Both the position numbers and the translations under genes were made by a program. Shown here one piece after another: positions 30,773 through 39,913 of a stretch of DNA of 64,000 nucleotides. Every line of letters begins with the position of its first letter. The stretch's first letter is position 1. The notes below the pieces were generated by a model. That model searched no databases. It worked only from the letters and a program-made list of their open reading frames with translations, and was not told the DNA's origin. Source of the stretch: Streptomyces sp. MNU76 (GTDB lineage: Bacteria; Actinomycetota; Actinomycetes; Streptomycetales; Streptomycetaceae); assembly GCF_020982545.1 (NCBI RefSeq), contig NZ_JAJKLK010000002.1, positions 1-64,000 of the forward strand. Direction: 5' to 3'.

Positions 30773-32557
30773 GTGTCGCTCTTCACGCGCTCCAGCCCCT
30801 CACCCGACACGGACGAGACGGGCAAGCCCTCGGCCGAGGACACACCGCCGAAGACCGTCGGCCCCGTCCGTCGATGGCGCGGTTACCGGACGGCGTTCCG
30901 GACGAAGTACCCCGTCGCGGCGCGGAGCGTGTCGTGGGGCGTCACGGGCCTGGCCGCCGCCCTCGTGCTCTTCGCGCTGCTGATGCCCGGCAAGCCCGAG
31001 TACTTCGAGGCGCGGCAGTTCCTGCGGATACCCGTGGAGCCGATCCTCGCCGCCGCCCTGATGCTGGTGCTGCCCCGGCGGCCGAGGCTGGTCGCGGCGG
31101 TCGTCATCGGGCTCGGCCTGGCCGCGCTGGTGGTCGTGAAGGCACTCGACATCGGCTTCAACCAGTTCCTCGGCCGGGGCTTCAACGTCGTCCTCGACTG
31201 GGGCCTGCTGGACGACGCCGAGTCCTACGTCCAGGACACGCTCGGCCCGACGGGCGCGACGGCCGCCGTGGCCGGCCTCGTGGTGCTGGTGCTGCTGCTG
31301 TTCGCCGTCATGGCGCTGGCGGTGGTGCGGCTCGTCGCCGTCCTGGTCCGCGACCGGGACCGGGCGACCCGGGGCACCATCGTCGCCGGGACCGTGTGGA
31401 TCACCTGCGCCGCGCTCGGTCTGACGCCGATCCAGAACACGGCGGTCGCCTCCAGGAACACCATCGGTTTCGTGCAGGACCGCCTGGACCGGGTGCGGGA
31501 GACCCTGCGGGACGAGGCCGCGTTCGCCAAGGAGGCCAGGAAGGACGAGTTCGCCGATGTGCCCGCCGACCGGCTGCTGACCGGGCTGCGCGGCAAGGAC
31601 GTCATGATCACCTTCATCGAGAGCTACGGGCGCGCGGCCCTGGAGGACCCGGCCATCGCACCGGGCGTGACCGCGGCCCTCGACGAGGAGGGCAAGGCCC
31701 TGACCGAAGCCGGGTTCACGGCGAAGAGCGGCTGGTTGACCTCGGCGACGTACGGCGGCAGCAGCTGGCTCGGCCACTCCACGTTCCTGACGGGCCTGTG
31801 GATCGACAACCAGAGCCGCTATCGCACGGTCACCGCCGGCGAACGCCTCACACTGCCCGGCGCGTTCCACAAGAGCGGCGCCTGGCGGACGGTCGGCATC
31901 GTGCCCGGCGTGCAGAAGAACTGGCCGGAGGGCGACTTCTACGGCCTCGACAAGGTCTACGACTCCCGTGATCTCGGCTACCAGGGGCCGAAGTTCAGCT
32001 GGTCGACCATGCCCGACCAGTACGCCCTCACCGCCTTCGAGCGCCTGGAGGCCGCCAAGAAGGGCGACAAGCCGCTGATGTCGGAGATCATCCTGACCTC
32101 CAGTCACCAGCCCTGGGCGCCGCTGCCGAAGATGGTCGGCTGGGACGAGGTCGGCGACGGCTCCGTCTACCGGGACATCGAGAAGGCCGGCAAGGACCCC
32201 GCCGACGTCTTCACCGACCCCGTCAAGGTCAAGGAGGAGTACGGCAAGTCCGTCCAGTACTCGCTGCACAGCCTCCTGCAGTACGTGGAGAAGTACGGCG
32301 ACGAGAACACCGTCCTGGTCTTCCTCGGCGACCACCAGCCCATGGCGAGCGTCAGCGGCAACGGCGCGAGTCACGACGTACCGGTCACCGTCGTGGCCCA
32401 CGACCCGAAGGTCCTCGACCGGATCGCCGACTGGGGCTGGTCCGACGGCCTGCGGCCCGGCGACGACGCCCCGGTCTGGCGCATGGACACCTTCCGCGAC
32501 CGTTTCCTGACGGCGTACGGCGAGGAGCCGAAGAAGGCCGGCTCGCCCGCGCCGTAG
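30773..32557 (+). CDS. Membrane-anchored sulfatase / LTA-synthase-like phosphoglycerol transferase family protein
   Basis: A 594-residue protein. A charged N-terminus is followed by about five membrane helices (residues ~45-235: VSWGVTGLAAALVLFALLMP, PILAAALMLVLP and others) and an extracytoplasmic alkaline-phosphatase-fold domain. The metal/nucleophile region is DVMITFIESYGRAALEDPAI, then SGWLTSATYGGSSWLGHSTF (conserved Ser/Thr), SEIILTSSHQPWAPLPKM and VLVFLGDHQPM near the end. Such proteins add or transfer phosphoglycerol-like groups or act as sulfatases; the substrate is unknown. The GTG at 30773 has AAGGA 7 nt upstream. Confidence 0.82.
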   Translation: MSLFTRSSPSPDTDETGKPSAEDTPPKTVGPVRRWRGYRTAFRTKYPVAARSVSWGVTGLAAALVLFALLMPGKPEYFEARQFLRIPVEPILAAALMLVLPRRPRLVAAVVIGLGLAALVVVKALDIGFNQFLGRGFNVVLDWGLLDDAESYVQDTLGPTGATAAVAGLVVLVLLLFAVMALAVVRLVAVLVRDRDRATRGTIVAGTVWITCAALGLTPIQNTAVASRNTIGFVQDRLDRVRETLRDEAAFAKEARKDEFADVPADRLLTGLRGKDVMITFIESYGRAALEDPAIAPGVTAALDEEGKALTEAGFTAKSGWLTSATYGGSSWLGHSTFLTGLWIDNQSRYRTVTAGERLTLPGAFHKSGAWRTVGIVPGVQKNWPEGDFYGLDKVYDSRDLGYQGPKFSWSTMPDQYALTAFERLEAAKKGDKPLMSEIILTSSHQPWAPLPKMVGWDEVGDGSVYRDIEKAGKDPADVFTDPVKVKEEYGKSVQYSLHSLLQYVEKYGDENTVLVFLGDHQPMASVSGNGASHDVPVTVVAHDPKVLDRIADWGWSDGLRPGDDAPVWRMDTFRDRFLTAYGEEPKKAGSPAP

Positions 32558-32603
32558 GTGCGTACCAAGCCCCGCGGCCCAGGCGTGATCCGAACGACAG
32601 GCC

Positions 32604-34188
32604 CTAGCCGTCGAGCTCGAAGATCCCGTATCCGAAGCCCTGCGCGGTGATCGTGCCGTCCCCGATCTCCACGCCCTGCCTCTCCAGGGCGCCGCGGACG
32701 GCGCGCCCGTACGAGCAATCGGCCGTGCTGCGCCGGGGGTTGATCACCACCAGATGGCGCCCGCCCCGGACGTACACGAACGGACCGCCGGTGTGCAGCA
32801 CCTCCACCGAGCCGCCGGAGCCCAGTTCGGGGGTCCGGCGGCGCAGGGCGATCAGGCGGCGGACGAGGTGGAGGAGCGAGGCGGTGTCGGCGCGCTGGGC
32901 GGCGACGGTCGGGCGGTCGGGGAGGGGTCGATGGGGAGGTAGAGACGGTCGGCGGGGCGGTGGAGAAGCCCGCGTTCGGGGTGTCGTCCCACTGCATGGG
33001 GGTGCGGGAGCCCGCGCGGTTGTAGTCGGGGCCGAGGACGCTGCCCTCCTTGTCGGGCAGGCCGGGAAGGTAGCGCATGCCGATCTCGTCGCCGTAGTAG
33101 ATCGCCGGGAGCGTCGGCCAGGTCAGCTGGAAGGCGAAGGCCGCGGGCAGCTGTTCGGGCGTACGGGGGCCGCAGTTGAGGCGGGAGAAGTCGTGGTTGG
33201 CGCTGGGCAGGGAGATGAAGCCCGTGTCGCCGACGGCCGAGGTCGCCTGCCGCCAGGCATCCACGAACGGGCCCGGTGAACCTTCACCGCTCGCGTCGAA
33301 GAAACAGTCGAGGGGGTCCCAGTCCTCGTGGACCGTGCCCGTGCCGTTGTTCCACAGCGAGCGCAGGGCGAGACCGTCGGTGGGGCCGCCGAAGTGCAGG
33401 AAGAAGTCGGCGTGGAAACCGGCCGGGATCGACACCTCCGGCTCGCCCCACTCGGCGAGCAGCACGGCGTCCGGATGGGCGGTGTCCAGCCAGTGCCGCA
33501 GTTCGGTCCAGACCCGGGCGGTCTCGGCCCGGTCCGGATCGTCCTTCACGAGCGAGGCGGCCATGTCGACGCGGAAGCCGGAGAGACCGAGCCCCAGCCA
33601 GTGGTCCATGATCGTACGGAGGGCCTCGCGGTTGGCGCGCGGCCCTTCGGCGTCGACCGGCAGCCGCCACGGCTCGGCCGGATTGCCGCGCGCGTAACCG
33701 AAGTTGAGGGCGGGCTGGGAGTCGAAGAAGTTCGGCAGGTACGCGCCCGGCCGGGTGCCGGGGGAGGCGACGAAGCCCTCGGGGCGGCCCTCGGCCGTCC
33801 AGATGTAGCGGTGGTCGTCCGGGTCGTTCGCGGAGGCCCGGAACCACGGGTGGTCGATCGACGTGTGCCCGGCGACGAGATCCAGCAGGATCCGGATGCC
33901 CCGGCGGCCCGCCGCGTCGACGAGCCTCGCCAGGTCGTCGTTGGACCCGTAACGCGGGGCGACGTTCAGATAGTCCGCGACGTCGTACCCGGCGTCACGG
34001 AACGGCGAGACGAAACAGGGGTTCAGCCAGACGGTGTCGACGCCCAGCCAGGACAGATGGTCGAGGCGGTCGGTGATCCCGGCGAGATCCCCGATGCCGT
34101 CCCCGTCGGAGTCGGCGAAGGACTGCGGATAGATCTGGTAGAAGACGGCGTCGGCCAGCCAGGTCGGGGCGGGACGGAACGAAGTCAT
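32604..34188 (-). CDS. GH13 alpha-glucosidase/alpha-amylase-family enzyme, frameshifted near the C-terminus as read
   Basis: A 528-residue (after correction) cytoplasmic GH13 enzyme. Conserved regions are [44 protein letters not shown], nucleophile Asp in GLGLSGFRVDMAASL, acid/base Glu in AVLLAEWGEPE and the third acid in SLPSANHDFSRL. After GFSTAP the frame is lost; restoring one G in each of the G4 runs at 32954-32957 and 32919-32922 yields a normal C-terminal beta domain ending GDGTITAQGFGYGIFELDG. An upstream ATG at 34200 is also possible. Exact specificity (alpha-glucosidase, oligo-1,6-glucosidase) cannot be told. Confidence 0.82.
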
Positions 34189-34240
34189 GCCCCGGACCAT
34201 AGGTGACAGTCCGCGCCCGGCGCTGCCCCGAGTCAGGGCC

Positions 34241-34252
34241 TAAGCTGAGGTG
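34241..34252 (+). promoter_or_regulatory. Probable leaderless -10 of the methyltransferase gene
   Basis: TAAGCT (34241-34246) ends 6 bp before the ATG at 34253 and matches the arrangement seen at 45588 and 56897 (TAnnnT, six bases, ATG). Any Shine-Dalgarno would be only two bases from the ATG, so a leaderless transcript is more likely. Confidence 0.5.
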
Positions 34253-35053
34253 ATGTTCACCCCGCAAGGCCCCAGCCTCCGCGAACTCGCCGTTCAGGCA
34301 CTCTCCTCCGTCGAACACGGCTACGACCTGCTCGCGCCCAAGTTCGATCACACCCCGTTCCGCACCCCGGACTCCGTGCTGGAGGCGGTCGAGGCGGCCC
34401 TGTCGTCGATGGGCCCGTTCGAGGACGGCCTCGACCTCTGCTGCGGGACCGGGGCCGGGATGGAGGTGCTGCGCGAGGTCTGCCGGAAGAGCGTCACCGG
34501 TGTGGACATCAGCGCCGGAATGCTGGCGGTGGGCAGGGAGCGGGTGGGCTCCGGCCCCACCCGCTCCCCGAGTCCCGGGGAGTCCTCCGACAGCCGATCG
34601 GGCCCCGTGGGCGCCTTGGCCGGAGGCGAAGGCCCCGGCCTGTCCTGGGTGCGCGGGGACGCCCTCGCCCTGCCCTTCGCCTCGGCCTTCGACCTGGTCG
34701 TCAGTTTCGGCGCGTTCGGGCACTTCCTGCCCGAGGAGCTGCCGCGCCTGTTCTCCGAGGTCCACTCCGTCCTCAGGCCGGGCGGGCGCTTCGCGTTCCC
34801 GCTGCCGGCGCCCGCCCCGGCCCGCTCCCCCTGGTACTGGGCGGCCCTCGGCTTCGACACCGCGATGCGGGTGCGCAACGCGGTCTGGCGGCCGCCGTTC
34901 GTCATGTACTACCGGCCGTTCCGGCTCGGGCTCGTGCGGAGCGAGCTGGAACGCGCCGGCTTCGAGGTGGAGCTGTTCGCGCTGCCCGAGTTCGGGCGGC
35001 GGCCTGACGGCAGCCCCCGCTGCCGCATGGTGGTGGCCACCCGCGGGGGCTGA
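34253..35053 (+). CDS. Class I SAM-dependent methyltransferase
   Basis: A 266-residue Rossmann-fold methyltransferase. Motif I is GLDLCCGTGAGMEVLREV (about residues 60-77), followed by SVTGVDISAGMLAVGRERV, then SWVRGDALALPFASAFDLVV and VHSVLRPGGRFAFPLP. The substrate is unknown. Between motifs I/II and the GDA region is an extra Ser/Pro/Gly-rich stretch of about 30 residues (SGPTRSPSPGESSDSRSGPV) that close relatives of such short enzymes normally lack; it may be a disordered loop or an inserted repeat. It is divergent from the GH13 gene. Confidence 0.82.
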   Translation: MFTPQGPSLRELAVQALSSVEHGYDLLAPKFDHTPFRTPDSVLEAVEAALSSMGPFEDGLDLCCGTGAGMEVLREVCRKSVTGVDISAGMLAVGRERVGSGPTRSPSPGESSDSRSGPVGALAGGEGPGLSWVRGDALALPFASAFDLVVSFGAFGHFLPEELPRLFSEVHSVLRPGGRFAFPLPAPAPARSPWYWAALGFDTAMRVRNAVWRPPFVMYYRPFRLGLVRSELERAGFEVELFALPEFGRRPDGSPRCRMVVATRGG

Positions 35054-35073
35054 CGCGACCGTCGGGCCGAGCC

Positions 35074-35861
35074 TCAACGCGTGGACTTCGCCGCCGACTT
35101 GATCAGTGCGGTCACCTTGTCCGGGTGGGACATCATCGCCACGTGCGAGGAGTTGACCTCGATCGTGTGCGAGCCCGCCCCCTTCGCCTGGAAGCGCTCC
35201 AGCGCGGGGGAGATGGTCTTGTCCTGGGTGGCCACCAGGAACCAGGAGGGAATCGTGCGCCACGCCGCGGCCTGCGCCGTGGACTCGAACGCCCCACGCT
35301 GACCGGGCGTTGGGACACCGCCGGCACCGACGTCGTGGAGCGCGGCAGATCGGCCGCGAACACGTCGTGGAACTTGTCCGGCTTGATCGCCACGTCGTGG
35401 TGGCCGGCCCCGTCCGGAAGCGCCTCCGATGCCGGGTTGAGCTCGGAGCCCGGGAAACGGTTCGCCAGTTCGCCGAGCACCTCGCCCTTGTCGGGCATGA
35501 AGGCCGCCACGTACACCAGCGCCTTCACCTCGGGCACGGACGCGTCGAACCGGACGAAGACACAGCCCGCGAGGGTCTGCGGGTCCTCGTCGAACTCGGA
35601 CAGCACCCGGAACTCGGCGACGGCCACGCCGTCCGGGCCGACCCTCGGCTCCGAGAACCGCACGTCCTCCCCCCGCTCGTCGGTGAACGACCGGCGCAGG
35701 TACTCGGCGAGTTCGCCGTGGCCCCGGTGCGGCTCCCGGAAGGGCATGGAGCGGTGCACGCAGTCCCGCGCGTACGACTCCAGGATCGCGTCGACGTCAT
35801 GAGCCGCCCACGCCCGCTGCCACACCCCTACGAACCGCTCCGTGGCCTCGGCCGTGTCCAT
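35074..35861 (-). pseudogene. Chimeric remnant: SnoaL-like domain joined to the C-terminal half of an alpha/beta hydrolase
   Basis: Residues 1-107 are a SnoaL/NTF2-like domain (ATERFVGVWQRAWAAHDVDA, FREPHRGHGELAEYLRRSF, TLAGCVFVRFD). Immediately after FDAS, in the same frame, the text becomes the second half of an alpha/beta hydrolase (VKALVYVAAFMPDKGEVLGE, LANRFPGSELNPASEA, HDVFAADLPRSTT). The hydrolase N-terminal half with its nucleophile elbow and the last part of the SnoaL domain are missing, as expected from one deletion fusing two genes. A base missing in the C4 run at 35292-35295 then shifts the frame; restoring it gives the normal hydrolase end (IPSWFLVATQDKTISPALER, VNSSHVAMMSHPDKV), 262 residues in all. 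Coupled to the esterase gene upstream. Confidence 0.75.
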
Positions 35862-35871
35862 CAGGTCCCCC

Positions 35872-36840
35872 TCAGATCTGTGCGGCCAGCCAGCGCAGCT
35901 TGACCACCTCCTGGAACGGGCCGCCGCCCTCGTGGTCGTTGAAGTCGTAGACCTCGATGCGCTTGTCGGGCTCGGCCCAGGCATTGAAGGCCGCGAAGAC
36001 CGTGGACGGCGGGCAGGTCTGGTCCTCCAGGGCCGCCGAGAACAGCGCGGCGGCCCGACCGCGCGCGGCGAAGTGCACGGCGTCGAAGTAGGCGAGCGTG
36101 CGCCCGACCTGCTCCGTGCGACCGCGGTGGGTCTTGAGGTACTTGCCGATCTCGCGGTACGGATCCCGGTCGGTGATCGTCGTGGAGCGCGGGAAGTCGC
36201 ACAGGAACGGCACGTCGGGCGCGACCGCCACCAGGTCGGGGACGAGCCCGCCGACCGTGATGGCGATACCGCCGCCCTGGCTGGAACCGATCACGGCGGT
36301 GCGCGCGGCGTCGGTCCGCGGATGTGCTCGGGCGGCCTCCACGGCGCGAACGGCGTCGGTGTAGACCCGGCGGTAGTAGTAGTTCTCGGGGGCGTCGATG
36401 CCCCGGGTCATGAAGCCGGGGAAGGCGGGCGCGCCCGCCACCGGGTCGGGGGTGTCGCCGCCCCCGCCCCAGGCGCTGCCCTGGCCCCGGGTGTCCATGA
36501 CGAAGTGCGCGTAGCCCGCCGAGGCCCACAGGAGGTGGGTGTGGGACAGGCCGCGCCCGCCGCCGTAGCCGATGAACTCCACGACGGTGGGCAGCGGTTC
36601 GGTCGCTCCGGCCGGAAGGACCAGCCAGCCCTTGACCGGGTGGCCGCCGAATCCCGAGTAGGTGACGTCGTGGACCTCGACCGTCTTCAGATGGGTCTCG
36701 ACCGGCTCGAAACGGGCGTTCAGGTCGTGCGCGCGGGCCTCCTGGAGCGTCTTCGCCCAGAAGGCGTCGAAGTCCTCGGGCTCCGTCGAAGCGCTTCGAT
36801 AACCATGGAGCTCGTCCAACGGCAGGTCGAACAGGGCCAT
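35872..36840 (-). CDS. CE7 acetylxylan esterase / cephalosporin-C deacetylase
   Basis: A 322-residue cytoplasmic deacetylase of carbohydrate esterase family 7, which removes acetyl groups from xylo-oligosaccharides and similar compounds. The N-terminus is ALFDLPLDELHGYRSASTEP; conserved elements are the RGQG motif (VMDTRGQGSAWGGGGDTPDP), the nucleophile elbow GSSQGGGIAITVGG (Ser about residue 186) and the Asp (LEDQTCPPSTVFAAFNAWA) and His (FNDHEGGG) of the triad. Length matches CE7. ATG at 36840 with AAGGTGG upstream. A 14-bp palindrome lies inside codons 14-18. Confidence 0.92.
   Translation of the reverse strand: MALFDLPLDELHGYRSASTEPEDFDAFWAKTLQEARAHDLNARFEPVETHLKTVEVHDVTYSGFGGHPVKGWLVLPAGATEPLPTVVEFIGYGGGRGLSHTHLLWASAGYAHFVMDTRGQGSAWGGGGDTPDPVAGAPAFPGFMTRGIDAPENYYYRRVYTDAVRAVEAARAHPRTDAARTAVIGSSQGGGIAITVGGLVPDLVAVAPDVPFLCDFPRSTTITDRDPYREIGKYLKTHRGRTEQVGRTLAYFDAVHFAARGRAAALFSAALEDQTCPPSTVFAAFNAWAEPDKRIEVYDFNDHEGGGPFQEVVKLRWLAAQI
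36786..36799. promoter_or_regulatory. Palindrome TCGAAGCGCTTCGA inside the esterase start region
   Basis: A perfect 14-bp palindrome 42-55 bp after the start codon. LacI-family sugar regulators in Streptomyces often bind sites centred on AGCGCT, some of them just inside the first gene, so this may be an operator. It encodes part of the normal protein, so chance is possible. Confidence 0.35.
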
Positions 36841-36940
36841 GAAGGACCACCTTCTGGGTTCTGGGGTGCGGATGATCACACCGTACGTGGGGCGTCGCGG
36901 CCCGCCAAGGGGCTTTTCCGGGGGTGCGACGCCCCACGGT

Positions 36941-38566
36941 TCACCCGTGGCCGGTACCGGCGCCGGTGCTCACCTCCGGTCGGCCGACCAGGGCTTGGAC
37001 CTCGAAGTCCTCGTAGACGTTCTCCCGCTCCCGGGCACCGAGGCGGGACCCGAGCCATCCCAGCAGGAAGCCCGCGGGGATCGACACGATGCCGGGGTTC
37101 TGCAGCGGGAACCACGCGAAGTCGGCCTGCGGATAGACCGACCCGGGGGTGGAGGAGACCACCGGCGAGAACAGCACGAGCAGTACGGAGGTGACCAGAC
37201 CGCCGTACAGGCTGAGCAGGGCGCCGCGCGCCGTGAACCCCCGCCAGAACAGGCTGTAGACGAGGGTCGGCAGGATGGCGGACGCGGCGATCGCGAAGGC
37301 CAGGAAGGCGAGCGTGGCGGTGTTGGTGCCCCAGGCGAGGAGGGCGAACAGCATGCTCAGGGCCCCCAGGATCACCGCGGCGATCCGGGCCACGGTCAGC
37401 TCCTGCGTCTCCTTGGCCCTGCCCTTGCGGATCACCTCGCCGTACAGGTCGTGGGCGACGGACGAGGCCGCGGCGAGCATGAGACCGGCGGCGACCGCGA
37501 GCAGGGTGACGAAGGCCAGGGCCGAGACGATCGCCGTGAGCACCTCTCCGCCCAGTTCGTGGGCGAGGAGCAGGACGGCCGCGTCGCCCTTGTGGTCGAT
37601 GTCGGCGATGGCCTCACGGCCGACGACGGCCGTGGCGCCGAGGCCCAGCACGCCGGCCATCAGGCACACGAACCCGACCAGCCCCACCGCCCACACCACC
37701 GAGGCGCGCAGCACCCTGGTCCGGCGCGGTGCGAACAGCCGCATCATGACGTGGGGGAGTGCGGCGAGCCCGAGCACGATGGCCAGTTGGAGACTGAAGA
37801 AGTCGATCTTGCTGATCGGTCCCGCCCCGTAGCGCAGACCGGGCTGCAGGTACTGGTCGCCCAGTCCGCTGCCCGCGGTGGCGGACGCCAGGAGGCCGTC
37901 GATGTTCCAGTCGAAGCGGTTCAACACCAGGAACGCGACCACCGTGACCCCGGCGACCAGCATCACGGCCTTGACCACCTGGATGAACGTCGCGCCGGGC
38001 ATCCCGCCGATGGCCGCGTAGATGGTGACGATGGAGCCGATGATGATCACGATCATCGTGCGGGTGGTCGGGCCGGGTTCGCCGACGAACTGTGTCATCA
38101 GCGCGATGCTGCCGACCAGTTGGGCCACGAGGTACAGGGTGCACACGGAGAGCGTGCAGACGGCGAGCGCCAGCCGGACCTGCCGCTGCCGCAGCGGGAG
38201 CCGCCGGGCCAGGGCGTCGCCGAGGGTGAACTTCCCGGCGTTGCGCAGGGGTTCGGCGATGAGCAGCAGCACCATCATCCAGGCGACGACCGTGCCGCCG
38301 AGGTAGAGCAGACCGTCGTACCCGGTGAGGGCGACGAGGCCGGTGCTGCCGAGCAGGGTCGCGGCCGAGAGGTAGTCACCGCACATGGCGAGGCCGTTGC
38401 GCAGGGGCGACATGTCACGGTTGCCGAGGTAGAACTCGCCGATCTCGTCCCGCTGCGGCGCTGTCAGCAGGGCGGTGAACAGGGTGATCACGACGACGGT
38501 CAGGAACAGCACGAACGTCAGCCGCAGGCTGAACGCGTCGGCCACGCTCGCGGAGAAGGTCACCAT
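36941..38566 (-). CDS. Sodium:solute symporter, ActP/MctC-like (acetate/monocarboxylate)
   Basis: A 541-residue SSS-family transporter with about 13 membrane segments. Typical parts are GEFYLGNRDMSPLRNGLAMC, GDYLSAATLLGSTGLVALTG, YTAIGGM-like IYAAIGGMPGATFIQVVKAV, LGLAALPHVMMRLFAPRRTR and FVTLLAVAAGLMLAAASSVA. The DUF485 protein encoded just upstream is the usual partner of acetate permeases. The ATG at 38566 overlaps the DUF485 stop by 7 bp; a GTG at 38563 would give a GTGA overlap instead. Substrate acetate, pyruvate or a related short acid is inferred from the family. Confidence 0.9.
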   Translation of the reverse strand: MVTFSASVADAFSLRLTFVLFLTVVVITLFTALLTAPQRDEIGEFYLGNRDMSPLRNGLAMCGDYLSAATLLGSTGLVALTGYDGLLYLGGTVVAWMMVLLLIAEPLRNAGKFTLGDALARRLPLRQRQVRLALAVCTLSVCTLYLVAQLVGSIALMTQFVGEPGPTTRTMIVIIIGSIVTIYAAIGGMPGATFIQVVKAVMLVAGVTVVAFLVLNRFDWNIDGLLASATAGSGLGDQYLQPGLRYGAGPISKIDFFSLQLAIVLGLAALPHVMMRLFAPRRTRVLRASVVWAVGLVGFVCLMAGVLGLGATAVVGREAIADIDHKGDAAVLLLAHELGGEVLTAIVSALAFVTLLAVAAGLMLAAASSVAHDLYGEVIRKGRAKETQELTVARIAAVILGALSMLFALLAWGTNTATLAFLAFAIAASAILPTLVYSLFWRGFTARGALLSLYGGLVTSVLLVLFSPVVSSTPGSVYPQADFAWFPLQNPGIVSIPAGFLLGWLGSRLGARERENVYEDFEVQALVGRPEVSTGAGTGHG

Positions 38567-38961
38567 GCGCCGAACCGCCGTTCGGCCCGAACCCGGCGCT
38601 GCTCGGCCTCGTGCTCCTCCATCTGGGCGCGGAGCCGCCGGACGACCGGGTCGATGTTCGCGCGCATGTGCCGGACGTACAGGAACGCGGTCAGGCCCAT
38701 GACGGCGAACTGCGCGAGGCCCAGGGTAAGCCCGAGAGTCAGATGTCCGATCAATCGCTGATTCATGACTCCTGGCGCGAAACTCGACAGGAGGACGTAC
38801 GACAGGAATGCGCCGACGGACAATGCGGTCGCCGTTATCCCGAATCGGCGAAATGACGAGCTTATTGAACGAAATTCAGGATGGGTGTGGATGGGCTGTC
38901 GGCTTGTCTGTGCGGGGGGAGGCGGGGCGGAACTGCCGTACCGTGCCTCGTAGTTGGACAC
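38560..38961 (-). CDS. DUF485 membrane protein, symporter partner
   Basis: A 133-residue protein with two membrane helices (ATALSVGAFLSYVLLSSFAP and HLTLGLTLGLAQFAVMGLTA) and a charged C-terminal helix (RRLRAQMEEHEAEQRRVRAE). DUF485 proteins occur with ActP-type acetate permeases. The GTG at 38961 follows AGAGGG by 7 nt and the protein begins SNYEARYGSSAPPPP. First gene of a two-gene operon. Confidence 0.88.
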   Translation of the reverse strand: MSNYEARYGSSAPPPPAQTSRQPIHTHPEFRSISSSFRRFGITATALSVGAFLSYVLLSSFAPGVMNQRLIGHLTLGLTLGLAQFAVMGLTAFLYVRHMRANIDPVVRRLRAQMEEHEAEQRRVRAERRFGAW

Positions 38962-39006
38962 AATGCACCCTCTTCGCTGCCTTATGCATGTGGGGGGAGG
39001 AAGCGG

Positions 39007-39036
39007 AGTATGGCAGCAAGGCAATTGAAGTATCAA
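39007..39036 (-). promoter_or_regulatory. Candidate promoter of the DUF485-symporter operon
   Basis: On the minus strand TTGATA (39036-39031), 18 bp, then CATACT (39012-39007). The region is clearly A/T-richer than its surroundings, and the transcript would have a leader of about 40 nt. Confidence 0.45.
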
Positions 39037-39124
39037 CTGCGTTGGAGAAGTGGATTTTGTGGATATTCCGAGGGGGTCGACATGCGCTGCGCAGCTATTA
39101 GCTGAGAATTGATCGGGTTCTGGG

Positions 39125-39709
39125 TCAGGCCCAACGGTGTCCCCAGTCGGGCCCCGTCCGCGCCCACTCCCGCTCCCATTCGGCGAGCCGGTGCCGAATG
39201 GCGACCCGGCGGACCACGACGTGCCCGAGCAGTACCACGGCGACGGCGCCGCCCGTGGCGCAGGTCCCCATGGCCAGCGCGTGCTGCCAGACGGCGGTGT
39301 CGGTCGGTGGCGGGTGGACGCTGCGCCCGGCCTCGTCCAGCCACACGTCGGCGCGGTCGCCGCGTTCGGTGCCCGCGGGCACCCGGGCCTCACCGGTGCG
39401 GGAGCCGCCGTCGGGCTCGGTCCAGCGTGCCCCCACCCAGTACCTGGGCTGCCTGTCGCCGTGCGCCGACGGCACGGAGGCCGGCGCCCTCTCGACGACC
39501 ACGGCGCTGACCCGGGCCAGCGTGGCGCGCTCGGCGGCGGCGTGCGCCCGCGCGTCCTCGTGGGCCCACCGGCCCACCGCGACCCCGAGGGCCGGGGCGC
39601 CGAGGACGAGCAGCAGCACGACGCACAGCACCGTCCACGCCTCGACGACGTCCGAACGTCGCCGCAGCGGGTTGGCGCGCCAACGCCACCCGAAGACCTG
39701 GCCTCGCAT
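39125..39709 (-). CDS. Rv1733c-like two-helix membrane protein
   Basis: A 194-residue protein of the actinobacterial Rv1733c type: Arg-rich start (GWRWRANPLRRRSDVVEAWT), a first helix (VLCVVLLLVLGAPALGVAVG), an external domain of about 110 residues (YWVGARWTEPDGGSRTGEAR) and a second helix (ALAMGTCATGGAVAVVLLGH) followed by a charged tail. Function is unknown. GGAGG lies 6 nt before the ATG. Single gene. Confidence 0.82.
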   Translation of the reverse strand: MRGQVFGWRWRANPLRRRSDVVEAWTVLCVVLLLVLGAPALGVAVGRWAHEDARAHAAAERATLARVSAVVVERAPASVPSAHGDRQPRYWVGARWTEPDGGSRTGEARVPAGTERGDRADVWLDEAGRSVHPPPTDTAVWQHALAMGTCATGGAVAVVLLGHVVVRRVAIRHRLAEWEREWARTGPDWGHRWA

Positions 39710-39913
39710 CTCGCCCTCCCTCACCGGCACGGCCCTCAGATACGAGAACCCCGGTTAGGACTGGTCCGCACTTCCGGTGTACCCGAAAGGGGGCGGAATG
39801 GCATTGTTTGCGCCATGAATCATGGTGGAAGGGCCGGATCCCCGGGGTGTGCAGCACCCGCGTCGGACTGCCCGGCCGGACTGCCCAGCCCGGCCGTCCG
39901 GGATGCGTGAGGG

